A DNA stretch of 64,000 nt from Chthoniobacteraceae bacterium (GCA_028293625.1 JAQGOL010000025.1:310001-374000), one strand, 5' to 3'. Positions 9,372 through 18,724 are shown, numbered from the stretch's first letter. Made by a program: numbers and translations. Notes: generated by a model not told the origin, from the sequence alone.

Positions 9372-9686
9372 ATGAAAAAAATCGCCCTTTTTAGTTCCGC
9401 CCTTCTTATCGCCCTGACTCTCTCGCTTCATGCGGCAGATAAAATCACTGGCGAAGCCGTCTGCGCCAAGTGCTCATTGAAAACAGCGTCTGCCTGCCAG
9501 ATGGCCATCAAGACCACGAATGCCGACGGCAAAGAAGAAATCATCCTTGCTGACAACAACAGCGTTGCCAAAGATTTCCATTCTGAGATCTGCAAGAAAG
9601 CCGAAAAAGTCACCGCTGAAGGTGTGATCACTGAAAAAGACGGCAAAAAGACGATCGCCCTGACCAAGGTCGACGCCGCCAAGTAA
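9372..9686 (+). CDS. small secreted cysteine-containing protein (DUF6370-like)
   Basis: The protein is 104 residues long with a clear signal peptide (Lys-rich start, hydrophobic core, cleavage near LHAAD). The mature part opens with a GEAVCAKCSL segment, then a further Cys (ACQM) and one more near the C-terminus (EICKKAEK). The rest looks like a small beta-rich domain with a repeated EGVITEKDGKK theme. It resembles the DUF6370 family, short periplasmic proteins of unknown role. The CxxC could bind metal or form a disulfide. A perfect hairpin follows the stop codon. Confidence 0.7.
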   Translation: MKKIALFSSALLIALTLSLHAADKITGEAVCAKCSLKTASACQMAIKTTNADGKEEIILADNNSVAKDFHSEICKKAEKVTAEGVITEKDGKKTIALTKVDAAK

Positions 9687-9698
9687 TTCTGAATTTTT

Positions 9699-9734
9699 CA
9701 AACGCCTTCCGTGCTCCGGTGCGGAAGGCGTTTG
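9699..9734. terminator. perfect 13-bp hairpin, probable transcription terminator
   Basis: Arms CAAACGCCTTCCG (9699-9711) and CGGAAGGCGTTTG (9722-9734) pair perfectly around a 10-base loop. The hairpin lies 12 bases past the stop of the small secreted protein and 62 bases past the end of the converging MFS gene, so it could serve both. The U-tract is short on both sides, so efficiency is uncertain. Confidence 0.65.
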
Positions 9735-9796
9735 AATGTACAACGATCCTTCGCCCCATCACGGGGCGAAGGAAAATCGGAACGGAGGGAACCTCC

Positions 9797-11086
9797 TTAA
9801 CTTGCCACGGGGGCGGGATCCGCCTCCAGATCCGGAGCCGGCGCGTCCACGGCAATCGCTTTGGGCGGATGAAACGCCACGGCCAAAAGAATCACTGCCA
9901 CAAGCGCCATCGCCGAGGGAACCAGGAAGAGTTTGTGATAGTCGATCATCTCCTTGGCCCCGTCTCCGGTCCCGACCATGACTGTCCAGTTTTTCATCAA
10001 TGGCACAAACAGCCATTTGGCCGCGAGATCGCCAAGCCCGAGAATGAGCAGGTTGAAAAGACCCTGAGCCGAAGCGCGGACATCTTTGGGGAACGCCGCA
10101 TCGATGAAAATATAGACTGTGGCGAAAAAGAACGCGTAACAGATTCCGTGAAGCACCTGCACGGCGATGATCACCGGCGCGTTTTGCGGGAAGAAGGCAA
10201 ACACTGCGTAGCGCGCGGCATGGCCGAGGATCCCTACGATCATCGTTGTCCGCCACCCAAGCCTGGAAAGCACCATGCCGAGCACGCCCATTGTCAGGAT
10301 TTCGGCGATCTGCCCGATGCTCATCACCGGCATGATGTTTTCAGGTTTAATCCCGACATCGGCCAGGAATCCAAACGCCATCACGAAGTAACCGTTGTGG
10401 ATCGTGGCGTCGATAAACGTCACAATAAAGAGGACAAAAAGAAAAGGAAGCCGCAGGAGTTTCATTGCTTCGCGCCAGGCGAGCGCGTCCGTGTTCGCAG
10501 CCGCCGGTTTTGGCGGAGTATGCGGCAGCGTGAGGCTGTAAAGGGCCAGCGTGAGTGAGGCGACTCCCGAAACAATAAATGCATAACTCTCAGCGTTGGC
10601 CAGAGCCGCCCCATCCTTGCCTTGCAACAGGAAATAAAGCGGCCACGAAGCCAGGATCCAGCCAATGGTCCCGCCCATCCGGATCAGCCCGAATTCCTTG
10701 GCCGGATCCTTGAGATTGGCAAAAGCAAGCGAGTTTCCCACCGAAATCGTAGGGACGTAAAAGAGCGAGTGGACTAATAGCAGCGCAAAAAACGGCCAGA
10801 AGCTCTTGGCAAAAAAGAGGCCGATCATCGCCAGGCCACCTACCAAATGGCTGAATGCCAAAAACCGCTCCGCCGAAAAAGAGCGGTCCGCGAACTGATT
10901 CGAGAAAAAAATGCCGAGCACCGAGGCGATCGCGAAGCAGCTTCCAATCAGTGCCTGCTGGCTGGCATCAAAATTCAGCCCCTCCTTGGCGCCCATCAGA
11001 TGGAACAGCGGCGGCAGCCAAGCGCCCCAGATGAAGAACTGCAGGACCATCATCAGGAAGAGCTTGAATTTGGGGGAGGAATTCAT
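9797..11086 (-). CDS. MFS transporter of the nucleoside:H+ symporter type
   Basis: This is a 429-residue integral membrane protein with about 12 predicted helices. The N-terminal pattern FIWGAWLPPLF and the later FGLIRMGGTIGW segment match the nucleoside-H+ symporter group (NupG/XapB-like) of the major facilitator superfamily, common in Planctomycetes and Verrucomicrobia. Transport of a nucleoside or sugar is inferred from family. The C-terminus ends in an Ala/Pro-rich tail. It stands alone on its strand, converges on the small secreted protein gene and diverges from the DUF2089-type regulator. Confidence 0.85.
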   Translation of the reverse strand: MNSSPKFKLFLMMVLQFFIWGAWLPPLFHLMGAKEGLNFDASQQALIGSCFAIASVLGIFFSNQFADRSFSAERFLAFSHLVGGLAMIGLFFAKSFWPFFALLLVHSLFYVPTISVGNSLAFANLKDPAKEFGLIRMGGTIGWILASWPLYFLLQGKDGAALANAESYAFIVSGVASLTLALYSLTLPHTPPKPAAANTDALAWREAMKLLRLPFLFVLFIVTFIDATIHNGYFVMAFGFLADVGIKPENIMPVMSIGQIAEILTMGVLGMVLSRLGWRTTMIVGILGHAARYAVFAFFPQNAPVIIAVQVLHGICYAFFFATVYIFIDAAFPKDVRASAQGLFNLLILGLGDLAAKWLFVPLMKNWTVMVGTGDGAKEMIDYHKLFLVPSAMALVAVILLAVAFHPPKAIAVDAPAPDLEADPAPVAS

Positions 11087-11309
11087 GGCGACTGTTTATG
11101 ACGCTTCGTTCGGCACGGCAAGCCCGTCTGATGGAAAAGCGGAGTCCTACGAATCCAAGAGTGGGAACCGAGCGGGAAGGCGGCTTGATGCGTCTCTCTT
11201 ACGTTGCCATGAAGGCTTCGGATGCAGACCCAAACTATTCAACATTTAAAACCGATAATTAAGTTTATTAATTTCCTGATTCTATTTATGAATTTTCATA
11301 TCAAATTTG

Positions 11310-11675
11310 ATGAGCCCTCCCATTAAACGCTTGGTCGCCCGCTGCCCTTTTTGCGATAGCTCCCTTGAAATTCGACGGCTCGGCTGCTGCGAATGCGACA
11401 CGGTGATCGATACCAAGCTGGCGGTCCCTCCGATTTTCCGGCTTCCGGCGGATTTGCAGGCTTTTGTCCTTACGTTCCTGCGGTGCGAGGGAAAAATTCG
11501 CGATGTGGAGAAGGAGCTGGGCATTTCGTATCCAACGGTGGTTAAACGCCTTGAGCTGGTCAATGTGCTGCTGGGCAATCAAGCGGCGCCGCTCGACCGG
11601 ACCGGGATTTTGGAACAACTCGAGCGCGGCGACATCACGGTTTCAGAAGCCACACAACTACTAAAACAGATATAA
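11310..11675 (+). CDS. DUF2089-type zinc-ribbon/HTH regulator
   Basis: This 121-residue protein has an N-terminal zinc ribbon (C12, C15 and C26/C27/C29), a central helix-turn-helix-like region (GKIRDVEKELGISYPTV, about residues 61-77) and a short C-terminal hairpin motif (residues 100-119). That order matches DUF2089 proteins, small putative transcription regulators. I used the ATG at 11310; a TTG immediately before it is also possible. The stop is three bases before the next gene, a membrane protein whose own hairpin motif closely resembles residues 100-119. The two probably act as a pair. The AT-rich leader likely holds the promoter. Confidence 0.8.
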   Translation: MSPPIKRLVARCPFCDSSLEIRRLGCCECDTVIDTKLAVPPIFRLPADLQAFVLTFLRCEGKIRDVEKELGISYPTVVKRLELVNVLLGNQAAPLDRTGILEQLERGDITVSEATQLLKQI

Positions 11676-11678
11676 TTT

Positions 11679-12755
11679 ATGTCATCCCATCCTCCCGAAC
11701 TTCACTTCACCCTGCTCCTGCTGATTGCCTCAGCGGGGAGCTTCTTTCTTTATCTCAAATATGCCAGACTGCGCGCTCCGCAAGCCGCCCTGGCCTGGCT
11801 TTTGACTGCCATCACGGCAGTCGTATTTTGTCTATGGCGGATACGTCTGAATAACGTCGCCCCCGACGCGACGATGAGTGCAGCACTCTGCCTGTTGCTC
11901 CTGCTGCCATTTCTTACGAGGCTGCACAGCAAATGGATCGACGGTCAACTCAGCGAGGCCGAATGCGCGCCAGGCAGCGCCGGCTTTCGCGCCTGGCTGA
12001 GCCTCGGCAATATCGTGATCGCGGTGCTGATTTCGGTCACGGCGTGGTATGGGTTTGGAATTGGCCTGCCGCTCATGCTGCTGCTGACAATTGGAGCCCT
12101 GACAGTTTGGCCTTTAATGCAGACGATCCCTTCGGCAGCTGCACGCGAGCCGGCCTCGGAAAACCTTTCAGCGGAACGCGAAAAAGTCCTCTCTCTTCTT
12201 GAGGCGGGAAGGATCACGGCCGAGGAAAGTACCGAACTGCTCAATGCATTGGGGGCCACAAGAGCGCCGTCCCGGTCGCCATCGGCAACGCTGCTCAGCG
12301 CGGGCCGCAAGCTTGTGCTTGCCGGCAGTGCACTGGTCCTGATCGGTTTTTTTCTTCCCTGGTTTACGTTCTCGCCAATGGGTGAGCTCAATGCCGCTTT
12401 CAACCAGATGCGGCAGAGTTTTCCCATGGCCGAAGCGGGGTTTCCGGAAGGATTTCCCAAAGGCGCCATACTGCCATCGGGCAGCGTGACGGTTACCGGC
12501 GGCAACATTGGGCACGGTTTGGGCTGGATCATCCTGCTTTTGACGCTAACCACCGGGCTGCTGCCTTACCTGATGAGCGATCTCAACGGTAAATCGCTTC
12601 GCACCTGCCGCTTTCTGGCATTGGCCGGCGGCAGCATTCTTCTCCTTTTCCTTCTGACTCAAAATTTCCGGCTTGCGAGTATCGGCCTGGTGCTTGCCGT
12701 GGCCGGATGCGCATTGCAATGGGTAGGGCTTTTGAACGAAGAGCGTTCGGCCTAA
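11679..12755 (+). CDS. multi-pass membrane protein with internal SHOCT-like hairpin, partner of DUF2089 regulator
   Basis: The 358-residue protein has about eight hydrophobic segments: helices in the N-terminal half up to residue about 150, a cytosolic-looking stretch at 151-205, then more helices to the end. Residues 169-190 (EKVLSLLEAGRITAEESTEL...) form a helix-turn-helix hairpin like SHOCT or regulator C-terminal motifs and resemble the end of the upstream DUF2089-type protein. A weaker copy may lie at 83-95. Three bases separate the genes, so they are co-translated. I infer that it senses a membrane or envelope state and binds the soluble regulator through this shared hairpin. The family is not recognised. 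Confidence 0.7.
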   Translation: MSSHPPELHFTLLLLIASAGSFFLYLKYARLRAPQAALAWLLTAITAVVFCLWRIRLNNVAPDATMSAALCLLLLLPFLTRLHSKWIDGQLSEAECAPGSAGFRAWLSLGNIVIAVLISVTAWYGFGIGLPLMLLLTIGALTVWPLMQTIPSAAAREPASENLSAEREKVLSLLEAGRITAEESTELLNALGATRAPSRSPSATLLSAGRKLVLAGSALVLIGFFLPWFTFSPMGELNAAFNQMRQSFPMAEAGFPEGFPKGAILPSGSVTVTGGNIGHGLGWIILLLTLTTGLLPYLMSDLNGKSLRTCRFLALAGGSILLLFLLTQNFRLASIGLVLAVAGCALQWVGLLNEERSA

Positions 12756-12777
12756 GGGATTGCTCTCTGTACAAACA

Positions 12778-12807
12778 AAAACGCCATGGTTTTCACCATG
12801 GCGTTTT
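12778..12807. terminator. bidirectional rho-independent terminator
   Basis: A perfect 13-bp stem with arms AAAACGCCATGGT (12778-12790) and ACCATGGCGTTTT (12795-12807) encloses a four-base loop. Poly-A on one side and poly-T on the other give a U-tract in both directions. It sits between two converging genes that end at 12755 and 12836, so it should stop both. Confidence 0.9.
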
Positions 12808-12835
12808 CTAAGGTATTAGCTGCTAAGCAGGAAGC

Positions 12836-13219
12836 TTAGTAGCGGCGCTCAGGGCGTCCGCCACCACCGCCGCCGCCGCCGTAATCGCGACGTCCACCAC
12901 CACCGCCGCCGCCGCCGCCGCCGCCGCCGAAGTCACGGCGTCCGCCGCCGCCACCGCCGCCGCTGCGCTCTTCACGAGGACGAGCTTCATTTACAGTCAA
13001 AGGACGGCCTTGGAGATTCTTGCCGTGGAAAAGGGAGATCGCTTTCTGAGCTTCGTCAGGAGTCGACATGGTAACGAAAGCAAACCCGCGGGATTTGCCG
13101 GTGAACTTGTCTTGCATAAGAGCGGCTTCCTGAACGGTGCCAGCTTGTGCGAAGAGATCTTGAAGATCGATTTCAGTCGCGTCGAAGGAAAGATTCCCGA
13201 CGTAGAGTTTGGTTGACAT
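12836..13219 (-). CDS. RRM RNA-binding protein with glycine-rich tail
   Basis: The 127-residue protein has one RNA recognition motif. RNP2 is LYVGNL (residues 5-10) and RNP1 is KSRGFAFV (42-49). A C-terminal tail from about residue 91 is made of glycine runs broken by RRDF/RRDY and ending in RPERRY. This is the architecture of bacterial glycine-rich RNA-binding proteins (cyanobacterial Rbp-like and eukaryotic GRP-like), thought to act as RNA chaperones, often cold-induced. I chose the ATG at 13219; five in-frame codons upstream are unlike the family. It is followed by the bidirectional terminator. A 302-base gap separates it from divergent folD. Confidence 0.93.
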   Translation of the reverse strand: MSTKLYVGNLSFDATEIDLQDLFAQAGTVQEAALMQDKFTGKSRGFAFVTMSTPDEAQKAISLFHGKNLQGRPLTVNEARPREERSGGGGGGGRRDFGGGGGGGGGGGGRRDYGGGGGGGGRPERRY

Positions 13220-13521
13220 ATATGTGTTTCTCACAAAGCCCGAGCTTCTGTGGCTGTTTCCGATGATCGGATTTCAAACTGCCACTGGAAGTTCGCGGGT
13301 CTGCGACCACGCTACGAACACAATTAGCAATCCACCAACAACTGAACTGTCTCTTAATTTGCGAGTCGCCAATACACCACGGCACTGAGCGCGGTGCAAT
13401 AATTTTTTTGGAAAAAAGCTCGCAAATAATCCAGTTTCCAAGCGCCCCGATTTCTGGGGAGTTTTTAAACCAAAACTCCGGGCTTCCTCCGGCCTGTTCC
13501 GCAGTTAAAAATCCATCTGTT
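13220..13521. other. divergent intergenic region between RRM gene and folD
   Basis: About 300 bases without a gene. The RRM gene reads left and folD reads right, so both promoters should be here. A TGCAATAAT sequence at 13395-13403 could be an extended -10 box for folD, but no -35 is clear. The long leader on the RRM side would suit post-transcriptional or cold control, although I see no defined structure. Confidence 0.4.
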
Positions 13522-14406
13522 ATGCAACTTATTGACGGCACCGCCATCGCCCAAAAAATCAACGCTGCGTCGCGCGAGGAGGTGGCGCGGCTCAAAACCC
13601 TCGGGTTCACACCGGGACTCGCCGTGGTGCTCGTGGGCGACGATCCCGCTTCGCGCGCTTACGTGCGATCCAAAGACAAGATGTGCCAGGAGCTCGGCAT
13701 GCACTCCGTCAAACATGAGCTACCCGCTTCTGTCTCCCAGGCGGACCTCATCCACATCGTCCATCAGCTGAATGCCGACCCCGCCATCCACGGCATTTTG
13801 GTTCAGTCGCCGCCACCCGCCCATATCAACGAACGCGCTGTCGTGGATGCGATTGATCCCCGCAAAGATGTCGATGGATTTCATCCGCTCAATGTCGCCA
13901 AGCTTGCCCTTGGTGATTCCGACGCGTTTGTTCCATGCACGCCGCTTGGCTGCCAGCGTCTGCTTATTGAAACGGGAATTGAAACCGCCGGCGCGAACGT
14001 CGTGATACTCGGCCGCAGCATGATCGTTGGCAAGCCGCTCGCCCTTCTTCTCATGCAAAAAGGAAAAGGAGGCGATGCAACCGTCACCGTGGCCCATTCC
14101 CGCACCCGCAATCTGGCCGATGTCTGCCATTCTGCGGACATCCTGATCGCGGCAATCGGCCAGCCATATTTTGTAAAAGAAAATTTTGTTCGGGAAGGGG
14201 CGGTCGTGATCGATGTCGGGATCAATCGAATCGACGATCCGGCCTCGCCCAAAGGATCGCGTCTGGTGGGAGACGTCGCATTTGATGAAGTCGCCCCGAA
14301 ATGCCGCGCCATTACCCCGGTGCCCCGCGGTGTCGGGCCAATGACGATCGCGATGCTCATGCAGAACACGATTACTTCCTGCCAGCGATTTGCCGGAACG
14401 CGTTAG
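13522..14406 (+). CDS. folD: bifunctional methylenetetrahydrofolate dehydrogenase/cyclohydrolase
   Basis: The 294-residue FolD interconverts 5,10-methylene-THF and 10-formyl-THF in one-carbon metabolism. Visible signatures are the substrate-binding [14 protein letters not shown] segment with the catalytic Lys, the QSPPPAH loop (a variant of the usual QLPLP), and the NADP-binding [14 protein letters not shown] and PRGVGPMT motifs. I chose the ATG at 13522 ([11 protein letters not shown]); 38 in-frame codons upstream do not belong to the family. The stop codon overlaps by three bases the stop of the converging mlaD-like gene, with no space for a terminator. Confidence 0.96.
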   Translation: MQLIDGTAIAQKINAASREEVARLKTLGFTPGLAVVLVGDDPASRAYVRSKDKMCQELGMHSVKHELPASVSQADLIHIVHQLNADPAIHGILVQSPPPAHINERAVVDAIDPRKDVDGFHPLNVAKLALGDSDAFVPCTPLGCQRLLIETGIETAGANVVILGRSMIVGKPLALLLMQKGKGGDATVTVAHSRTRNLADVCHSADILIAAIGQPYFVKENFVREGAVVIDVGINRIDDPASPKGSRLVGDVAFDEVAPKCRAITPVPRGVGPMTIAMLMQNTITSCQRFAGTR

Positions 14407-15449
14407 CGGCGCGGGCGCCGAGCCAATACTCTTATTTCTTTCTCCTGCCCGCCCGCCTTGGCCACAGGCCTCGGCGTGGCTGCGGGAAGGGCGTCCTCGG
14501 GATACTTTTTTGTCGTCGGCCAGATAAGCCGCCAAGGCTGGTGTTTGACCGTGTCGCTGGCCTGTTCAAGATTGTGGCCGATCGCTCCAAAACGCGGCCC
14601 CAGTTCATCGACTGTCTGCGAAAGCGAATCGGAAGAGCGGCGAAAATTCCGAAGGGTGACGGCGAGGTCCCGGTTGCCAGCCAATCCGCGAGTGAATTGT
14701 TCCGCGTTTTTTAGCGTCAGGGCAAGCGCTCCGCCCGGTGCGGTCAATGATTCAAGTTGCCCGACCGTCTTGTCGAGCCGGCCCCCTTCGCCCGCGAGTT
14801 TCTCAAACCCGGCAAGAGATTTGCGCAGTGAACCGTCCGGCCCGCTCAATTGATTCAGATTGCCGCCGAATTCGCGGAACTCAGCCAAAGCCTTTGGCAA
14901 ATCGCCATCCGATGCAGTGAGGGTGTTGACGTTTTGAAGGGTGATCTGGAGATTTTTGAGTGTCTCATCCAAGGTTTTGAGCACCGGATCGAGTTTTTGC
15001 ACCGCAAGCGGCGCGGCATCGTTGAGTCCCAACGCGCGGCCTCCCTCAAAATAAAATCCATTCGGAGCCACCCCCTCGGTTTCCGTGCCTCCATAAAAAT
15101 CGATCATCAGATCGCTGAGCAAATTGGTTTGCACCAGCTGCACGTGTGAATTTTTGTAAACTTTCACCTTCGAATTGATCCACACGTCGATCCGGACTTC
15201 ATACCGCGGCTCGGGTCGTTGATTTTCCGGGACCGGAGAAAAAATGGACGCCACCTGGCCGACCTTGCGCCCTGCGAACATCACGTCGGCGCCGTGCTTG
15301 ATGGCACCCGCATTGTCAAAATAAATGTGATAGGTGTTTTGAGGGATAAACACTCCGGGCGCCCCAAGGTAGAGCAGCAACCCCACCATTCCCGCCAGCG
15401 AAAGCAACACGAGCAGGCCTGTCCGGATTTCCTGTCGATGCACATTCAT
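14403..15449 (-). CDS. mlaD: MCE/MlaD-family lipid-transport protein
   Basis: The 348-residue protein has an N-terminal membrane anchor (about residues 11-29), a single MCE domain (about 37-120) and a long C-terminal alpha-helical region of about 150 residues with heptad-like patterns, ending in a basic tail. MCE proteins form hexameric rings that ferry phospholipids between inner and outer membranes, working with an MlaE permease and an MlaF ATPase. It is the last gene of the minus-strand set mlaE-mlaF-mlaD, 110 bases after mlaF. The coiled-coil extension suggests a longer needle-like assembly than in E. coli MlaD. mlaB and mlaC homologues are not adjacent. Confidence 0.88.
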   Translation of the reverse strand: MNVHRQEIRTGLLVLLSLAGMVGLLLYLGAPGVFIPQNTYHIYFDNAGAIKHGADVMFAGRKVGQVASIFSPVPENQRPEPRYEVRIDVWINSKVKVYKNSHVQLVQTNLLSDLMIDFYGGTETEGVAPNGFYFEGGRALGLNDAAPLAVQKLDPVLKTLDETLKNLQITLQNVNTLTASDGDLPKALAEFREFGGNLNQLSGPDGSLRKSLAGFEKLAGEGGRLDKTVGQLESLTAPGGALALTLKNAEQFTRGLAGNRDLAVTLRNFRRSSDSLSQTVDELGPRFGAIGHNLEQASDTVKHQPWRLIWPTTKKYPEDALPAATPRPVAKAGGQEKEIRVLARRPRR

Positions 15450-15559
15450 TGGAGTAATTAAAAAACCGGCGGCAGTGCTTGTTCAGAAAAGACTTTGCCC
15501 CGCTTGCCTTCCAATCGTGCCATTGGAACGGAAAAGCCGTTTTAATCCGCTCGCCGCAT

Positions 15560-16330
15560 TTATCTCAAAATGGGTCCATCGACCTCGCCGTGGATAAATT
15601 GCGCGACGACAGGATCGGTGCTCTCGCGAAAATGCCCGGGGGTATCATCCAGAATGATGCGCCCCTCGTAGAGCATCGCCATGCGGGTGGCCACTTTGAA
15701 TGCGCTGCTCATTTCGTGGGTTACAATGATGGAGGTCACCTCGATTTTTTCGCTTAAAGTGATGATAAGCTCATCAATGACCGCGCTGATGACGGGATCG
15801 AGTCCGGCGGTCGGTTCATCATACAGGATCAGCGCCGGATCGAGCACGAGCGCGCGGGCAAATCCGACGCGTTTTCTCATTCCACCGCTCAGTTCGGCGG
15901 GCATCTTGTTTTTTGCATCGGCCATGCCCACCAGGGCGAGCTTTTCATCCACAATGGCTTCGATCTCCCGGGTCGATTTATCGGTTAACTCTTCAAGCGG
16001 CAAAGCGAGATTGTCGCGCACATTCAGGGAACTGATCAGCGCGCTGTATTGGTAGACCATCCCGATCCGGCTGCGCATTTGATTGAGCCTGCCCCGGCCC
16101 ATTTGCGAGACCTCGGCGCCCTCGAACTTCACCGAACCGGACACCAGTTTCACGATGCCGAGGATCAGGCGCAAAAGAGTGCTTTTGCCACTTCCGGAGC
16201 GTCCCAGGATAACGAGGCGTTCCCCTTGCATGGCGCGCAGGCAAACCCCGCGCAATACTTCCTCTCCTTCAAACGCAAGCCGCACCTGATCGAGTTCCAG
16301 CACGGGCCGCGAGGAAGGGTCGTTGCTCAT
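15560..16330 (-). CDS. mlaF: ABC transporter ATP-binding protein, MlaF type
   Basis: This 256-residue ATPase has Walker A GRSGSGKST (about residues 39-47), the signature LSGGMRKRVGFARAL, Walker B LILYDEPTAGLDP and a downstream switch His (IVTHEM). The Gly-Met-Arg-Lys-Arg signature is that of MlaF-type phospholipid transport ATPases. It lies nine bases after the MlaE-like permease gene and before the MCE gene, which supports the assignment. It would power lipid movement at the inner membrane. Confidence 0.92.
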   Translation of the reverse strand: MSNDPSSRPVLELDQVRLAFEGEEVLRGVCLRAMQGERLVILGRSGSGKSTLLRLILGIVKLVSGSVKFEGAEVSQMGRGRLNQMRSRIGMVYQYSALISSLNVRDNLALPLEELTDKSTREIEAIVDEKLALVGMADAKNKMPAELSGGMRKRVGFARALVLDPALILYDEPTAGLDPVISAVIDELIITLSEKIEVTSIIVTHEMSSAFKVATRMAMLYEGRIILDDTPGHFRESTDPVVAQFIHGEVDGPILR

Positions 16331-16339
16331 GAGCGCTTT

Positions 16340-17152
16340 TCAGGCAGTCCAGCTCACGAGGACGATATTAAAAACGGTGTCAAAACCAATGACGGTGGCA
16401 ATGGCCGTCACGACGCTTGAAGTCGTCGCCTCGCCTACGCCCGCTGCGCCCCCGCGCACTCCGAGGCCTTTAAAACAGGCCACCAATCCGATGATCAGCC
16501 CAAAAAGGAGACTTTTTAAAACACCCGCCACAATGTCGCGCATCAGCAGGCTTTCGGCGGCTGATTCCATGAAGAAGCGGTAGCTGATGGAGAAAACAAC
16601 TTTACTGATCAACGCCGCGCCTCCGATTGCCGCCATGTTGCCGACAATCACAAGGCTCGGCATCAGTGCCACCACTGCCAGGAGCCGCGGGGTGACCAGA
16701 AAACGAAGCGGCCCGATTCCCATCGCCTCGATGGCTTCGACCTCTTCGGAAACCGTCATGGTGCCAAGCTCCGCCGTGAATGCGGCTCCGACTCGCGCAG
16801 CAATCATGATACCGGTCATCAGCGGCCCGAGCTCCCTGGTAAACGCGATAGCGACGAGCGGCGGCACGAGTTGTTCCTGGCCAAATGTGCGCAACTGATA
16901 GCCGGTGAGCAGTGCGATCGTGAGACCGACAAAAAACGAAACGAGACTCACCAACGGCACGGAGCCGGCACCGACGCGGTCAGCCTGTGCAAACAAACTG
17001 CCAATGCGAATAGGAACACGACCCCGCCAGGCGTGGTCAGCTGTCTCTTGAATAGTCTCAATCAACAACCACGTCAGGCTGCTAATGTAGGCGAGCTTGA
17101 GGCGGAACATCGGAAAAAGATTCGCATCGGGCGCGGCGCTGGCTGGGAGCAT
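16340..17152 (-). CDS. mlaE: MlaE-family permease
   Basis: This is a 270-residue integral membrane protein with about five helices and the MlaE hallmarks: an ELGPLMTGIMIAARVG segment, an AELGTMTVSEEVEAIEAMG cytoplasmic coupling helix and a long hydrophobic end. It is the permease half of the MlaEF lipid transporter and the first gene of the mlaEFD set. The N-terminus has a short Ala/Pro stretch before the amphipathic helix. Two near-identical 12-13 base direct repeats lie about 25-57 bases upstream of its start. Confidence 0.92.
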   Translation of the reverse strand: MLPASAAPDANLFPMFRLKLAYISSLTWLLIETIQETADHAWRGRVPIRIGSLFAQADRVGAGSVPLVSLVSFFVGLTIALLTGYQLRTFGQEQLVPPLVAIAFTRELGPLMTGIMIAARVGAAFTAELGTMTVSEEVEAIEAMGIGPLRFLVTPRLLAVVALMPSLVIVGNMAAIGGAALISKVVFSISYRFFMESAAESLLMRDIVAGVLKSLLFGLIIGLVACFKGLGVRGGAAGVGEATTSSVVTAIATVIGFDTVFNIVLVSWTA

Positions 17153-17176
17153 TCCGTGGAAAAAGCTTAAAAAACC

Positions 17177-17209
17177 TTATCAGAGTTTAAATTTGAATTA
17201 TCAGGTTTA
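17177..17209. promoter_or_regulatory. tandem direct repeats upstream of mlaE, possible operator
   Basis: TTATCAGAGTTTA (17177-17189) and TTATCAGGTTTA (17198-17209) differ by one inserted base and start 21 bases apart, two helical turns. They lie in the divergent gap between mlaE and glnB, close to the mlaE start. This layout suits a regulator dimer binding the same DNA face. No factor can be named from sequence. Confidence 0.4.
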
Positions 17210-17334
17210 CTACACTAGCTTAAGCAACCTTGCCTCAATCCAAACGAGCTCGTCCCGCGCCGGGATGAATTAGAGTGCAAAAACCTTCGGCATACCCTGT
17301 GCTAAAAGCGCCGTTCGCGCTTTCATTCATCTGA

Positions 17335-17712
<378 letters not shown>

Positions 17713-17779
17713 CGGCTCCAAACCCGGGGGCGGTGCAATAATTCAACCCTCTGTAAACGTGCGCGGATTTCCGCACCCT

Positions 17780-18586
17780 TTAGACTGCCGCCTGCCGATG
17801 GATCTCGCGGCGAAAACGATCAGGCGCTTTAAAAAGGGAATCCATCTGTTCCCAGGCGTGTTCGGCCAGCGCCCCGGTTTGCAGGCCCAAGGTGCATTGA
17901 AGGAAAATCGCTTCCTTTAAGATCAGGTGATAGTCGGCCTGGACCCGTTTTTGCCATGCCGCATCGTCCATATCGGGGGTCCGCTCGACCGCGTTCTCAA
18001 AATCAATGAGCAGCATTTCCAACGGCGCGGGGCAGACGATGAGATTATGCAATTCCGCATCGCCATGCACGATTCCCGCGCGATGCAGCGTCTGAAATTG
18101 GGCAAACGCGCGCTCCATGAGGAACCAAAGTCCGGCCGCAGCCGCCAATGGGAGTTCCCGGGCGAGCCGCACGTTATTTTCTTCAGGATCAACCCCAAAG
18201 GGCGAGAGATGATTGTAAGGTTTGCCGGGCAGAAAACAGCTCCGGAACGTTAACGGCGACCAGCCGATGGGCGGAGGCAGCGACAAAAGCGCGCTTGCCT
18301 TGCTTTGCCGATCAAACTCGATCTGCGGGTCGCCATGCAGGCTGGCCGGAAAATAGGTCTTCCGAAAATGGAGGGGATACGTCGCCGCAAGCGGGTACCG
18401 GGCTCGCGTTTCAACACTGGCGATGACAAGTTCCGCCGACATTAACGGCATTCCGCCCACTTCGCGGTGCACCAGGGTTCGCACCACATAATCCGAGCCG
18501 GGCGGCCGGTCGACGAGATGGCAATATTCCTGCGCGAGCTTTACGGAATGCCGCGGTGAGACAGGAATCATGGCGTGATCGATCAT
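17780..18586 (-). CDS. protein-kinase-fold protein (small-molecule or LPS-kinase-like)
   Basis: The protein is about 268 residues from the ATG at 18586; a TTG 13 codons upstream and a second ATG five codons downstream are alternatives. It carries the catalytic loop of protein-kinase-like phosphotransferases, HGDAELHNLIV, and a metal-binding motif IDFENA. A FRKTYF segment may supply the ATP-binding Lys. These features match lipopolysaccharide or aminoglycoside kinase-type folds rather than Ser/Thr kinases. The catalytic Asp and Asn are present, so it is probably active; the substrate is unknown. It reads toward glnB and follows glnN on the same strand, but a strong terminator separates them. 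Confidence 0.7.
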   Translation of the reverse strand: MIDHAMIPVSPRHSVKLAQEYCHLVDRPPGSDYVVRTLVHREVGGMPLMSAELVIASVETRARYPLAATYPLHFRKTYFPASLHGDPQIEFDRQSKASALLSLPPPIGWSPLTFRSCFLPGKPYNHLSPFGVDPEENNVRLARELPLAAAAGLWFLMERAFAQFQTLHRAGIVHGDAELHNLIVCPAPLEMLLIDFENAVERTPDMDDAAWQKRVQADYHLILKEAIFLQCTLGLQTGALAEHAWEQMDSLFKAPDRFRREIHRQAAV

Positions 18587-18667
18587 GATGGCCGCATGTT
18601 CGTTGAGAATGCCCCCGGTTGCCAATCGCCGAATTTCATCCCCTTATTTCCAGCGCGCGATTGGCTT

Positions 18668-18706
18668 AAAAAAAACGCCGCCGTGCATCATCACACGGCG
18701 GCGTTT
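18668..18706 (-). terminator. rho-independent terminator of glnN
   Basis: A perfect 13-bp stem pairs CACGGCGGCGTTT (18694-18706) with AAACGCCGCCGTG (18673-18685) around an eight-base loop. On the minus strand it runs into eight T residues (plus-strand A-run at 18668-18675). It begins 18 bases after the stop of the glutamine synthetase gene and should insulate the kinase-fold gene. Confidence 0.95.
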
Positions 18707-18724
18707 GATTAATTTACCAGAGCC

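Noticed and set aside
13391-13404. 14-base sequence GCGGTGCAATAATT also found at 17730-17743
   Set aside because: It occurs near folD and after glnB in different contexts with no third copy seen; probably chance or a promoter-like coincidence.
14403-14406. Stop-stop overlap of folD and mlaD
   Set aside because: Real, but common in compact genomes and without a functional hint.
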